A DNA stretch of 64,000 bases from Phycomyces nitens (GCA_022702545.1 JAHRBC010000002.1:6944001-7008000), one strand, 5' to 3'; shown: positions 1-11,375, numbered from the stretch's first letter. Made by a program: numbers and translations. The notes: generated from the letters alone by a model not told the origin.

Positions 1-1094
1 ACTGTTTTCCTCAATTTTTTCAACCAGGTACTTTAAATCCATTTGATTAAAACGAATTAGCAAAAGCATTCTATCGAATGCTTCATCCACTTCTTCCTCT
101 GTCTCTGGGTAGCCGCGAATGTTTTCCAAAGGTTGTTTGTTAGCGGTGAAAGGTGCGTCAGGTAAGTCATGATCATTGTCTTGGTATTTTATTGAGACAC
201 TATAGAGAGCCTGTTCTCTCCATGCAAGAACGGCTTCATAGAACATTCTTTCTGGAACGGGTGGGGATAAATGATCAATTTCAAGTGCTCGGATCACGGT
301 TTCTGGACCAAGGTAGATCCAAATGTTGCTTGAAAGTAGATATCTGGCGTTATTCCGTACAATATTTTGACAGTAACTTTCAGTTTCTATGCTATCATAG
401 TAAACTGCCATAAAATATTTATTTAATATGTTTTGAAAAGGGTTATGGGGAGAGTATGCTGAACTTACCGGCCAAATCCCAAGTAATCCATACATTATAC
501 TTGTCAAGATTTACCTGCAGATATTTGAACATAATATCACAAAGGCCGAAAAGCTGGAACCTATCTGCTGCCTTTATGATTTTATAAGCCTCATAGACAT
601 CCTTCACATCGTAGCTTGAAGAATATATGAAGCCAAGGACTTTCTGGAATATACTTGGGTTGATGTTGTATATAACCATCTCCTTCTTTTTGGCTCCATC
701 CATTTCATCCACAAAGAATCTTTTGAATAGAGGGGATATAGTAGCTAGAACAGCCATATGGCAGTTGAAAACTAGACGGTGCAGATATATTAGAGCAAGA
801 GTTAATACTAAAAAAAATCTTCTCGGCTTTCGTCTATATTCTCATACCATATTGGGGGCCATCTTGGGTTTCACTCTCAAATAAAGTGATCTTAACATCA
901 CTGAAAGCACCCAAATTAAAGTCCATCAAGAGATCATTATACGGCAAAAGATTGATTGGCTGATCGATTATATCATCAAAACTAACAGATACTCTGATCT
1001 GGGGACCAATATCATATTCAGACGGAAAAGAGAGTTTACACAAGTCCACCCATTCCCATGTATAAAGATCTATGAAAGACAGTAAATGTATCAT
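1..1094 (-). CDS. BTB-BACK domain protein, 3' end outside window
   Basis: Likely a substrate adaptor of a Cullin-3 ubiquitin ligase. Exons fit at 1094-848, 771-469 and 386-1, with GT-AG introns of 76 and 82 bases, phase-consistent and giving about 312 residues in view. Exon 1 ends in the BTB start (FSDVKITLF). Exon 2 continues the fold (CHMAVLATISPLFKRFF, then the KVLGFIYSS core). Exon 3 is a BACK-like helical region (WIYLGPETVIRALEID, MFYEAVLAWREQ). The frame is still open at base 1, so the C-terminus is missing. The ATG at 1094-1092 sits directly after an AG acceptor. An open frame at about 1368-1210 (minus) may be an earlier exon, perhaps MATH-like, but I could not join it in phase, so the true start is uncertain. 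The BTB/BACK assignment is from motif recognition. Confidence 0.75.
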
Positions 1095-1099
1095 CTACA

Positions 1100-2230
1100 C
1101 ACAGTAAACTCATTATCTTGATACGGTTTACCTTTCCCATCATTTGTGGCCACTATAAAAAAAAAACCAAATGTTTAATCAACACTGTCCAAATAATCAA
1201 GAATTTTTACTTGCATTTTTTATACGTTGTCATCCATTTTCTTTTCAAACTCTTTTTTGTAAAGTTTATCGTTGTCTCAAGTTTGAGATTTGCTTTTATG
1301 GAATTTGGGAATTTACGGTTGTCTTTGGCTTCACTAACTTTCTCCAAAGTAACTTTGATATCAATGGCCTAGAACAAGGTGTTTAGACTTTTCAAGAGAC
1401 ATTTGGTGGTCAGATTGCAATTACATTATTTTTTTCTGAATTTTCAAGCTCTAGCACTTTTTTCAGCTATTTCAATCACACATTTTTGGAGTAAAGTCAA
1501 TATTCCAATGTACAATTTGTTTTTACACTCACTAGAACAGTGCTATAGAAAGAGGGACTTTAGTTCTTGAATACAATCAAAAGAATAATTCACCATATAT
1601 TCAAAAAAAAAACATTACTCTATTGTAGTCAGAGTTCGAATAATGGTTAATTGTAAGCTTTTCTTACCATCTGTAACCTCCCATAAAAAATAGTGTTCTT
1701 CTGCTGGTCTCATTTGGAGAATAGACCTGGAAATTATTTACGGACAGGATTATTGTACGCGGATTGATTTTGATTAAGCTCCTAAACCTTTGTTTAAACA
1801 TCAAGCTTGTATTTCCATGAAACCTTACATGTTTGGTTTTCAATAAAGAGCCTTTGCTATCTTTTGAATCCCATTTTTCTCGGGCTTTATAGTTTCTGTC
1901 GGGACCACTTAATCACAATATAATCATTTTAAATCTTGAAATTTTATACATCATTATATCAATGAGAAACCTGTTTTGAAGCCAATGTCTGGTGATAAAA
2001 CGAGGGAATACTATGTATTCTTAACCTACACGTATATTTTCACCAAACAAGAAATATACAGGAATAATGTTTTCTAGGTCTCAAATTATAGTCTTGAGAG
2101 CAAGGTTGATAAAATTTGGTATTTAATGTAATATACTAATTAATTGCAAATACTCATTACAAAAAGACCTTGAACAGCAAGGCTGGTAAAGTATACTGAA
2201 TATATAAGAGTGAGTTGGTGTTAAAATACA
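1100..2230. other. AT-rich stretch upstream of the BTB gene
   Basis: No supported gene. On the minus strand short open pieces at about 1210-1560 could be 5' exons of the BTB gene. The rest is AT-rich spacer without recognisable structure. Confidence 0.4.
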
Positions 2231-2234
2231 ATGT

Positions 2235-2545
2235 TACTAGAAAAGTGTTAAGTGATTGTAAGCTCTGTCATAAGGTGTAAATAAAAAAACATGTCTTTAC
2301 ATTGATCTTATTCTTAGTATGTACAAGCTATTAATTTAGCAATCTAATATCATTAAGTGTATTTTATCTAGTATGCATAATAAAATCAAGACATCTATTC
2401 AACATGAGATGGGTCCAACTGTATACCTTTTTCAAACCAATGATATATTATGGGTGCAAAATCAGTACTTTTCAAATGCTCTTTTATATTTGTACACTAT
2501 CTAACCAGAGCCTCTCTAAACCGCTTTAGTATTGTAGGTTGGATC
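2235..2545 (-). repeat. Inverted diverged copy of the F-box upstream module
   Basis: Read on the minus strand this segment matches the sequence about 540-850 bases upstream of the first F-box gene (about 4985-5290) and its counterparts near 8213-8490 and 11422-11710. Shared blocks include CTAAAGCGGTT, AGAGGCTCTG, GAAAAGTA, ATAATATATC, ATCTCAT.TTGAATA, AAGAATAAGATCAATGTAAA and TTTCTAGTAA. It is the only copy in opposite orientation and it points towards the BTB gene. Confidence 0.7.
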
Positions 2546-2725
2546 GCTTTGAACCCATATTACTGGCCAATATATTTCAAATATTCTCGATTAGATTTTA
2601 GTAAACCCTTTTTGATAGCCATCCAAGAATATTTTAAGGTTGGATAAACATCTTTTCGACATTGTAGATTTATGTGCTATGGGAAAGAAAAGAAAAAAGA
2701 CAAGTATATCAACAAGTATCTTAAG

Positions 2726-2946
2726 GGAAATAAGAATATTGCGAGTGTTCTTTATATACTATCGTTCAGATTCACTTAATAAACTCCCTGTTGTATAATA
2801 GCTAATTACGACTTGTTATAAAGTGTATGAGTGCCTGGAGGGTGAATATTGAGCTATGAACTTGAAGTTATCAGCAAAGAGTAGCCAAATATCTATTATA
2901 GAGTTTGTATTGCACTCTGTTGTGGTGTATATATCACAAAAATATC
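2726..2946 (+). repeat. Diverged direct repeat, partner at 4671-4928
   Basis: The two segments share order and short blocks (GAATA.TGC.AGTGTT, TATACTAT..TTCA, TATAAAGTGT, GCCTGG, TTTGTATT, TGTGGT) and both end in a TGTGG-containing imperfect palindrome. Divergence is high, so it is probably an old duplication. No coding function is seen. Confidence 0.45.
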
Positions 2947-3379
2947 AGTTTCAAAGTCTACAACTGTGCTAGACTGGTGAAACTACCAATAACAAAATCT
3001 ATCACTGAATTAAATCACTAAACCTCTAACTGTAATAAGTACTGAAAACAATCTATAACCAAATCTTGGGCTTAATATTGATGACCCACGACTATATCGC
3101 CTACAAAACAATAAAACCAAATATAGCTTCTTGAATACACTAAGGATGAAACAAATTTGGGGAGCGAGAGGAGCTCGTAAAAAATAAAAGCTGAATGTTG
3201 ACACTCATGTCTATAAAGGTTCTAATTGCAGATGCAACCAGTACCTTGAATGGGTGCTGTTTTTGGGTCTGTACCTCTCCATATTGTATGTTCTTTGGAT
3301 AGAATGGCAAGTTATGTGAAAATAAGTGGGTGTTAATAAGGTGATTGGCGGTAGATATGGAGTGAATGGTCAGTTGAAA

Positions 3380-3660
3380 AGAGTTGATGATGCATAGTTG
3401 TGGGCCATGCAGTACAGATTAGAGTTAATGTTAGGATGTATTGTTGAGGAATGTAAATGGTGCAAGTAGTTGAACATTCAAAAGATGAAAAGAAGATGGG
3501 GGATTGGCGTGATAAATGTAGATAGCGCAAGTAGTTGAATGTTGAAAAGGCAAAGAGAAGATGGGAGATTGAATTGAGAGATGCAGATGGTGCAATTAGA
3601 TTATTGTAAAGATGAAAAGGGTCAGTGATGCATAGGTGTTTTTTTTTTAGACGGAGTAGA
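3380..3660 (+). repeat. Imperfect tandem repeat, period about 65 bp
   Basis: A GCAAGTAG...GAAAAG...AAGATGGG.GATTG unit begins at 3462 and 3526, with a weaker third start (GCAATTAG) at 3592, giving steps of 64 and 66 bases. GATGCATAG motifs flank it on both sides. The long minus-strand open frame over it (3333-3791) is best explained by the repeat composition. Confidence 0.65.
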
Positions 3661-4670
3661 ATGAAGATGGAGATGAACAATACATCTTGAGTGTTTGACA
3701 CGTAAAAGCATGGCAAAAGGTATAGCAATAACACCTTTGATTCATTTTCATTTATTTGATTAAGTGATTTACGCGTTCTTTTTTTGAACATGTAATATAT
3801 ATATATATAATATCGTTCCTCGGCAGTACGGTCCCCCTAATGACCTAGCTAATGGCCAGGAAGACTGATACTACAAAGTCAAACGAACTTTTCAATCTAG
3901 TACGTGGAATTTAAATTCCCCACATACATGGCCGTTATCACGTAGACGTAGCCCGCACGTTGATGGCTCGTACTTGAAGCCAAAAAATTGGCAGGTTTCG
4001 ACCTCTTATTTATAGACAAATTCATCGGTGTTTGAATAAAATAAATGTTTTAAACGCAAGTCACGGAGTCGGAATATGTTTTTTGGTCGTTGCTTTTTCT
4101 TTTTCACATGAGTTCCATAACATTCTCTTGGTAAACACCTAATAAAAATACATATTATGCTATATTTACTATTAATCTCTTTAAATATAAAGCATCACAA
4201 TTTTAACAGATAAAGAAGCTCTTTAACTAGAGAATCCAAGTGCAAGCGTATCTAAAGAATTTATTATTCAGTATCGCCTATTTAAAAAAAGAGGTTTCTC
4301 AAGTACCACATACTCCCCGAACCTTTAATCCTTGCTCATCTATACACAATTTATTGCCCTTTTTAACAATATAGTTTTGTAATTATTGAATAGTTTTGCT
4401 CTCTAAAATATATAAAAAGTATTTAATGATATATTTTCAGTTATAATTCAAAGGATAAACTCGTTGAATATCGCATTTATATTGAATCGCAAACAATTAA
4501 TAGATTGGAAAAACGAAATGCTCAAAAGAAGTATCTATAGGGCTTTAAACGGGGAAATAGCTGGTCAATCACAGAAATACGGGAGACTAATATCCCATTA
4601 TATGATTATGAAATGATAAAAGTCCCGCTAAAAAATGCATAATGAGGTATATTGATTTGATAGTATATTA
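3660..4670. other. AT-rich spacer without a recognised gene
   Basis: Contains a short (TA)n run near 3798-3810 and many A/T tracts. No coding, RNA or mobile-element signature was recognised on either strand. Confidence 0.5.
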
Positions 4671-4928
4671 AAGGAAAATACGAATACTGCAAGTGTTATT
4701 TATTAAAGAAAAGATTTTTATGATTGTGTGTATACTATTATTCAAATTCCCTCGTAATTAGATGCTCTGTTTTGTAATGGATAGTAATCACTGTAGCAGT
4801 ATAAAGTGTGTGTGGGCCTGGTGTGAAACTATTGAAATGGTGAATTCCCAGAATCATAAGCAAGAAGTAACTGGGAATCAGCCTTGGATTTTGTATTCTA
4901 CTTTGCTGTGGTATGTATACCACACCAA
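4671..4928 (+). repeat. Second copy of the 2726-2946 repeat
   Basis: See the entry for 2726-2946. It ends in the palindrome CTGTGGTATGTATACCACAC at 4906-4925. Confidence 0.45.
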
Positions 4929-5759
4929 CCAACTGAGATAGGCTGGATGAGAATACACATCGAGGTAAACCAAACGTAAGACAGTAAAGCGGTTAAGAGA
5001 AGATCTGACCAAAGAGTGGATAAGTATAAGAGAACATCCGAAAAGTATTGTTTTTCATGGATAATATATCGCTAGATTTACAAAAATATAAATGTAGGTC
5101 AATCTCATATTGAATAAATGTTTTGCTTTCATTATACAGACTACACAAGATACACTTTATGCTTATAAATTGCTAGATCGATTGCTTGTATACATTAAGA
5201 ATAAGATCAATGTAAAGAAATGTTTTTTATTTACACCTTATGCCCGAGCTTACAATCATACAATATTTTCTAGTAAACCTGCATTAACAATACTTATATC
5301 CAAGTTTGATCATCGAACAATATAACAATCTACTGATCAGCATATTTTTAAATAATTTAACTTGGCCATGCGTTTATCCCTACTTTGACATCTGTACTTA
5401 AGTACTCACCGCATCTACTCCATAGGTCAATAGTTAAATTAAGATTTTAATGAAATAGCTAGGACAAATATCAATAAGGTCCAAGAGTGAGTCAAACCAC
5501 TAAAGATATAGTTGTACCAAGAGACCAAGACAATTTACAAACATCTTCCTACTGCTAATGATCTAAAGACATATTAAATAGATTCTAATTAAAAGACCAA
5601 GCTTTTACTTTTTGGACACAGAAATTAGAGGTCATCCAAAAGAAAAAGTACAGGGGTACCAAAGTATATTTCCAAGTTCCACCTATTAGGAATTGTACCT
5701 CTGTCCTACAATAAGCTGCGCCTCTTTTGCTTTTTCTCATATCAAAGTTTGTAAAAAGC

Positions 5760-5767
5760 TATTTAAA
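5760..5767 (+). promoter_or_regulatory. TATA-like box of F-box gene 1
   Basis: TATTTAAA lies 70 bases before the ATG. The same octamer stands at the same distance before F-box gene 2, within a stretch almost unchanged between the units. Confidence 0.5.
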
Positions 5768-5829
5768 CTCTCAAAAACTCTCAAACCCTTTCTTTCTAGT
5801 ATTTCTCTATTCAAAATATCCATTTTATT

Positions 5830-7677
5830 ATGCTATTATCGAAATTTCCTCGAGAAATAATACAACAATTTACGGAACTTCTTTCTCTCGAGGACAAAAT
5901 CTCATGCTATCTAGTTTGCAAATCATGGAAAGAACTCTTCCAGGATTCCCTTCACTCTGACCTACTGGTATACCGACCACTATTAGAAGACCTTGTTGAT
6001 CCTCCCCAAGATAGTCAACCACCTTGCCTAAAAACTCGGTTACTCGTACGAAATTTGGAAATAGGCTATCATACGCTAACAACAGACGAAGAGCTCTACG
6101 TACTACAACAAACATTTCCGAATATAAAGTATCTTCATTTTGAGCCAGATTCCATAATCCCGGACAACTTTGGAGTTACTGCTGACTGGAATATCTGGAG
6201 ATCATTGACAGAACTCCACATTCCTTTTGACCAGACACATGTACCAGACATTGAGAATACGCTTGTTAAAATCATCCTGTGTCTACCCCTCTTGAGACGA
6301 CTGCAAATTCTTAATAGAGACACGAGTAAAGTACGAGTGTCGTTCTCATTAGACGACTTTGAAACAATTCACTCGCATCTAAAACACCTTGGATATTGGG
6401 AATTCAGTTCAAATCTATTGGCTTTATCCGAAACAGACATTGAACGTATGACAAAAGTATCGCCAGCCACAAACATGAGAAGCATGAACATTTTTTCTGA
6501 AAATACTGACCATCGATGGCTATGCTATTTTGCACGCAAATACCCGAATCTACACACACTGAGTTTCTCTACATCAAATATTCTATCGAACGTCAATACA
6601 AAACGGAGCGCTACCATATCATTGTTCCAAAAAGTGCCTCTGCCATTTCAACACCTAACAAAGTTAAATATGAACTATCACAATTGGACCGGGAAAGATC
6701 ATCTACTTTTTTGGGATATAATCCATTTTTACAATATGCCGTTAAAGCACGTATCGGTTAAGATTGACGTGCCATATGGTACCACTTATCCTGATAATCC
6801 CTGTGACATTCCCAAACATGTCACAGAAGTTTGTCTTGCAGAATTGTCAAGCACCATCGAATCATTTCATCTGGATTGTCCAGGTGCATATTCAACCCCA
6901 ATCGATCTTACAGAGATAAAGAACAGCCTTAACAATCTAGTTGAGCTGAATATTCGTCCTTCCGCGTCTGTTGAAATCGATACCCTTCTATGCGCAGCAC
7001 CTCGCTTGAGAACAATTGAACTGGCTAATAGTGATATCACAACTAAAGACAAACTCTACAATTCAAACAGATTTGAGCTCCAGTCGTTCACATCATGGAG
7101 GACATATATTACATCAGATGTTCTCCGGTTTCTGTCATTCCACTGCAGAAGTTTGAATGAGTTGGATTTGAGAGATACATCAGTATGTGGCAATTTTACG
7201 ACACCTGGGTGCCAGTTTATTGATATGACCTATACCCGCTTAAAGAAACTATATCTAGAAAACACAGTCTTTGTTATACAAGACAGCAAGAGGTCTCGCA
7301 AAAACTTGAGTATAACTCTTATTACTCGACCAATTGAAGATATTACTCCAAAGCAAGATTACGATCCAAATGTTCTTCCGGTTGTTGTTGGTGGTCCACC
7401 TGTCAAAGCTTGTTATGAGTGGTTTCACGCCGATGGGTCTAATACTATGTGGGATATATCGCCAGCTAAAGGCTCCCGTGTCCAGAAATTTGTCTCAAAC
7501 TACGAGGAAAACAAAAAAATCACTTTCAAGAGAGCTCTTGATGCAAAGAAAAGAAAGCCGTATAAGAGTTGGAACAACAATTGTGTTTTTGGATATACAA
7601 AGATAAAACTCGGTTATGTAGCTGATTTTGAGATCGAGTACTCTTTAGATTACAGTGAGTTTTACCCTAATTGCTAA
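5830..7677 (+). CDS. F-box / leucine-rich repeat protein, copy 1
   Basis: Predicted substrate-recognition subunit of an SCF ubiquitin ligase. It has one exon and 615 residues. The F-box is at about residues 3-42 (LPREIIQQF-like start, then the LVCKSWKELF helix that binds Skp1). The rest has irregular leucine-rich repeats (for example LRRLQIL, HLKHLGYW, LHTLSFST, LNELDLRD). The C-terminal 100 residues are Lys/Arg-rich with aromatic residues and are not recognisably LRR. The ATG is chosen because the F-box begins immediately and the same start is conserved in copy 2. No introns, unlike most genes here. The target is unknown. Confidence 0.85.
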   Translation: MLLSKFPREIIQQFTELLSLEDKISCYLVCKSWKELFQDSLHSDLLVYRPLLEDLVDPPQDSQPPCLKTRLLVRNLEIGYHTLTTDEELYVLQQTFPNIKYLHFEPDSIIPDNFGVTADWNIWRSLTELHIPFDQTHVPDIENTLVKIILCLPLLRRLQILNRDTSKVRVSFSLDDFETIHSHLKHLGYWEFSSNLLALSETDIERMTKVSPATNMRSMNIFSENTDHRWLCYFARKYPNLHTLSFSTSNILSNVNTKRSATISLFQKVPLPFQHLTKLNMNYHNWTGKDHLLFWDIIHFYNMPLKHVSVKIDVPYGTTYPDNPCDIPKHVTEVCLAELSSTIESFHLDCPGAYSTPIDLTEIKNSLNNLVELNIRPSASVEIDTLLCAAPRLRTIELANSDITTKDKLYNSNRFELQSFTSWRTYITSDVLRFLSFHCRSLNELDLRDTSVCGNFTTPGCQFIDMTYTRLKKLYLENTVFVIQDSKRSRKNLSITLITRPIEDITPKQDYDPNVLPVVVGGPPVKACYEWFHADGSNTMWDISPAKGSRVQKFVSNYEENKKITFKRALDAKKRKPYKSWNNNCVFGYTKIKLGYVADFEIEYSLDYSEFYPNC

Positions 7678-8212
7678 AAGTAAAAATAAACGTTCTAGAG
7701 CCCATTAGTTTTTTAAAAAACTTGAAGTTTGCCTTTTTCTTTCAAATACACAAAGCAAAAATACTGTATTTTTTCCAAAGTTCTCCTTTTAAAAATAAAT
7801 AAAGACTAAACTTGTTAGCCGCGGCATAATTGTTAATGGATCATCTTAAATGGCATCACATAATGGGATATAGTCAAAAATATCAATATTTGCAAGTGTG
7901 GTATACACACCACAGTAGTAAAGAAGTTCTCTCGGAAAAGAACCGGGGTATTCAGGAAAACCAAAATATGGCTTACATATAATAAACAGAAAAGAGATAA
8001 GAAGTCTAATGAGCACATTATCATATTCTTGTATTATTATATTTGAATCTGCACACAAACTGTCATTAGAAACCGCACGTCAGAGTCTCACTTTATTTCT
8101 ATGTTGGCCCCTTTGTATCGTATAAAAAACACAAATACTTCAAGTTTAATGCAGAAAACATGAAATATATTGGATGATGATATGCGTTCAATGTAAACCA
8201 AACATAAAACGC
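7678..8212. other. 3' flank of F-box gene 1 / start of unit 2
   Basis: Nearly identical to 10888-11421. It includes the conserved A/T-rich 3' end after the stop (GTAAAAATAAACGTT at both), possible poly(A) signals AATAAA near 7795-7801, and the palindrome at 7896-7915. A minus-strand open frame at 7846-8058 is shared with the other unit, but it is short and unrecognised. Confidence 0.5.
7896..7915 (+). repeat. Palindromic motif GTGTGGTATACACACCACAG
   Basis: Near-palindrome that also occurs at 11106-11124 (one base shorter), at 4906-4925 as the reverse complement with one mismatch, and in weaker form near 2920-2938. Each copy lies upstream of one copy of the F-box upstream module. Confidence 0.5.
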
Positions 8213-8969
8213 TAAAGCGGTTGAGAGAGGCTCTGCCAAAAGAGTGGATACCTACTGTTTTTTTATGGCTAATATATCACTATTCTAGAAAGTATGAATG
8301 TGGACCTATCTCATATTAAGTAAATGGTTTGCTTTTATTATATAGTCTACACAAGATATACTTTATGACGTTAGATAGCTAGATTGATTGCTTTTACACA
8401 TTAAGAATAAGATCAATGTAAAGAAATGCCTTTTATTTATACTTTATGCTCAAGCTCGCAATCATACAATATTTTCTAGTGGCCCTGTATCAACAGTAAC
8501 TATATCCAAGTCTGATCCTCGAACAATATAACAATCTACTAATCAACGTATTTTTAAATCATTTAACTTGGCCATGCGCTTATCCATACTTTGACATTTG
8601 AGCTCAACTAATCACCGCATTACCTCCATAGATCAATAGTTATATTAAGACATAAAGTCAATAGCTAGGACAAATATCAATAAGGTCCAAGAGCGAGACA
8701 AACAACTAAAGATATAGCTGTAACAAGAAATAAAAAAAAATTTACAGATATCTTTCTGCTGCTAATAATCTAAACACATAGTAAATAGATTCTAATTAAA
8801 AGACCAAGCTTTTACTTTTTGGACACAGGAATTAGAGGTCATCCAAAGGAAGAAGTACAGGGGTACCAAGTTAGTATATTTACAAATTCCACTTACTCAA
8901 AACTATATCTCTGTCCTACAATAAACTGCGCCTCTTTTGCTTTTTCTCATATCAAAGTTTGTAAAAAGC

Positions 8970-8977
8970 TATTTAAA
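8970..8977 (+). promoter_or_regulatory. TATA-like box of F-box gene 2
   Basis: TATTTAAA, 70 bases before the ATG at 9040, the same spacing as in F-box gene 1. Confidence 0.5.
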
Positions 8978-9039
8978 CTCTCAAAAACTCTCAAACCCTT
9001 TCTTTCTAGTATTTCTCTATTCCAAATATCCCTTTTATT

Positions 9040-10887
9040 ATGCTATTATCGAAATTACCTCGAGAAATAATACAACAATTTACGGAACTTCTTTCTCTTG
9101 AGGACAAAATCTCTTGCTATCTAGTTTGCAAATCATGGAAAGAACTCTTCCAGGATTCCATTCACTCTGACCTACTGGTATACCGACCACTATTAGAGGA
9201 CCTTGTTGATCCTTCCCAAGACAGTCAGCCACCTTGCCTAAAAACTCGGTTACTTGTACGAAATTTGGAAATAGACTATCTTACGCTAACAACAGACGAA
9301 GAGCTCTACGTACTACAACAAACATTTCCGAATATAAAGTATCTTCATTTTGAGCCAGATTCCATAATCCCGGACAACTTTGGAGTTACTGCTGACTGGA
9401 ATATCTGGAGATCATTGACAGAACTCCACATTCCTTTTGACCAGACACATATACCAGACATTGAGAATACGCTTGTTAAAATCATCCTGTGTCTACCCCT
9501 CTTGAGACGACTGCAGATTATTAATAGAGACACGAGTAAAGTACGAGTGTCGTTCTCATTAGACGACTTTGAAACAATTCACTCGCACCTAAAACACCTT
9601 GGATATTGGGAATTCAGTTCAAATCTATTGGGTTTATCCGAAACAGACATTGAACGTATGACAAAAGTATCGCCAGCCACAAAGATGAGAAATCTGGACA
9701 TAACTTCTAAAAATGCAGACCATCGATGGCTATGCTATTTTGCACGCAAATACCCGAATCTACACACACTGAGTTTTTCTACATCAAATCTTCTACCGAA
9801 CGTCAATGAAAAACGGAGCGCTACAGTATCATTATTCCAACAAGTGCCTCTGCCATTTCAACACCTAACAAAGTTAAATGTTAACTATCGCAATTGGACC
9901 GGGAAAGATCATCTACTTTTCTGGGATATAATCCATTTTCACAATATGCCGTTAAAGCACGTATCGGTTGACATTAATGTGCCATATGGTACCACTTCTC
10001 CTAATAATCTTTGTGATATTCCCAAACATATCACAGAAGTTTGTCTTGCAGAATTCTCAAAGACCATCGAATCATTTTATCTGCGATGTCCAAGTACATT
10101 TTCAGTCCCAATCGACCTTGCAGAGATAAAGAACAGCCTTAACAATCTAGTTGAGCTGAATATTTTTCCTTCCACGTCTGTTGAAATTGATACCCTTTTA
10201 TGTGCAACACCTCGCTTAAGAACAATTGAACTGGGCAATAGTGATATCACAATTAAAGACAAACTCTACAATTCAAACAGATTCGGGCTCCAGACGTTCA
10301 AATTATGGAGAGCAGATATTACATCAGATGTTCTCCGGTTTCTGTCATTCCACTGCAGAAGTTTGGATGAGTTGAACTTGAAGAATTTATCAGTATATGG
10401 CAACTTCACGACACCTGGGTGCCAGTTTATTGATATGACTTATACTCGCTTAGAGAAATTTTATCTGGAAAGTACAGTCTTTATTATACAAGACAACAAG
10501 AGGTATCGCAAAAACTTGGATATAACTCTTATTACTCGACCAATTGACGATTGTACCCCAAAACAAGACTACGATCCCAATATCTTGCCGGTTGTTGTTG
10601 GTGGCTCACCTGTCAAAGCTTGTTATGAGTGGTTTTACACCGATGAACCTGATAGTATGTGGGATATATCGACAGCTAAAGGCTCCCGTGTCCAGAAATT
10701 CGTCTCAAACTACGAGGAAAACAAAAGAATCACTTTCAAGAGAGCTCTTGATGCAAAGAAAAGAAAGCCGTATAAGAGTTGGAATAGCAATTGTGTTTTC
10801 GGATATACAAAGATAAAACTTGGTTATGTAGCTGATTTTCATATCAAGTACTCTATAGATTACAGCGAGTTTTACCCTAATTGCTAA
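9040..10887 (+). CDS. F-box / leucine-rich repeat protein, copy 2
   Basis: Paralogue of the gene at 5830-7677, again one exon and 615 residues with no length difference. The F-box and residues up to about 215 differ at only a few positions. Residues about 218-350 differ much more (for example MRNLDITSKNADHRW against MRSMNIFSENTDHRW). The basic C-terminal segment is again almost unchanged. Predicted SCF ubiquitin-ligase adaptor with unknown target. The intact frame suggests it is functional. Confidence 0.85.
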   Translation: MLLSKLPREIIQQFTELLSLEDKISCYLVCKSWKELFQDSIHSDLLVYRPLLEDLVDPSQDSQPPCLKTRLLVRNLEIDYLTLTTDEELYVLQQTFPNIKYLHFEPDSIIPDNFGVTADWNIWRSLTELHIPFDQTHIPDIENTLVKIILCLPLLRRLQIINRDTSKVRVSFSLDDFETIHSHLKHLGYWEFSSNLLGLSETDIERMTKVSPATKMRNLDITSKNADHRWLCYFARKYPNLHTLSFSTSNLLPNVNEKRSATVSLFQQVPLPFQHLTKLNVNYRNWTGKDHLLFWDIIHFHNMPLKHVSVDINVPYGTTSPNNLCDIPKHITEVCLAEFSKTIESFYLRCPSTFSVPIDLAEIKNSLNNLVELNIFPSTSVEIDTLLCATPRLRTIELGNSDITIKDKLYNSNRFGLQTFKLWRADITSDVLRFLSFHCRSLDELNLKNLSVYGNFTTPGCQFIDMTYTRLEKFYLESTVFIIQDNKRYRKNLDITLITRPIDDCTPKQDYDPNILPVVVGGSPVKACYEWFYTDEPDSMWDISTAKGSRVQKFVSNYEENKRITFKRALDAKKRKPYKSWNSNCVFGYTKIKLGYVADFHIKYSIDYSEFYPNC

Positions 10888-11375
10888 AAGTAAAAATAAA
10901 CGTTTTAGGGCCCATTAGTTTTTTAAAAAACTTGAAGTTTGCCTTTTTCTTTCAAATACACAAAGCAAAAATACTGTATTTTTTCCAAAGTTCTCCTTTT
11001 AAAAATAAATAAAGACTAAATATTTTAACCGCGGCATAATTGTTAATGGATCATCTTAAATGGCATCACATAATGGGATATAGTCAAAAATATCAATATT
11101 TGCAAGTGTGGTATCACACCACAGTAGTAAAGAAGTTCTCTCGGAAAAGAACCGGGGTATTCAGGAAAACCAAAATATGGCTTACATATAATAAATAGAA
11201 AAGAGATACGAAGTCTAATGAGCACATTATCATATTCTGATATTATTATATTCGAATCTGCACACAAACTGTCATTAGAAACCGCACGTCAGAGTCTCAC
11301 TTTATTTCTATGTCGACCCATTTGTATCATATCAAAAATACAAATACTTCAAGTTTAATGCAGAAAACATGAAAT

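Larger units (their letters stand above)
4950..8165 (+). repeat. Tandem unit 1 of the F-box array
   Basis: Contains the upstream module, promoter, F-box gene 1 and its 3' flank. The same order recurs in unit 2. The TAAAGCGG landmark lies at 4985, 8213 and 11422, and the gene starts lie at 5830 and 9040, so the repeat length is about 3.21 kb. Boundaries are approximate because similarity fades gradually at the left end. Confidence 0.8.
8165..11375 (+). repeat. Tandem unit 2 of the F-box array
   Basis: Direct repeat of unit 1, including promoter region, gene and 3' flank. Spacer and coding parts are both strongly conserved, so the duplication copied the whole locus rather than an mRNA. Confidence 0.8.

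Noticed and set aside
770..847. Shorter 40-base intron in the BTB gene ending at 808
   Set aside because: It is in phase but gives a poor BTB sequence. The acceptor at 772 gives a normal-size intron and a better-fitting QYVFNCHMAVLA.
3333..3791. 152-residue minus-strand open frame
   Set aside because: It covers the 65-bp tandem repeat, its translation is repetitive and hydrophobic with no domain, and its start lies in a poly-A/T stretch.
7846..8058. Minus-strand ORF conserved in both F-box units
   Set aside because: Conservation is explained by the recent duplication. The palindrome region is length-variable between units and shifts the frame (7846-8058 against 11043-11267), so coding use is unlikely.
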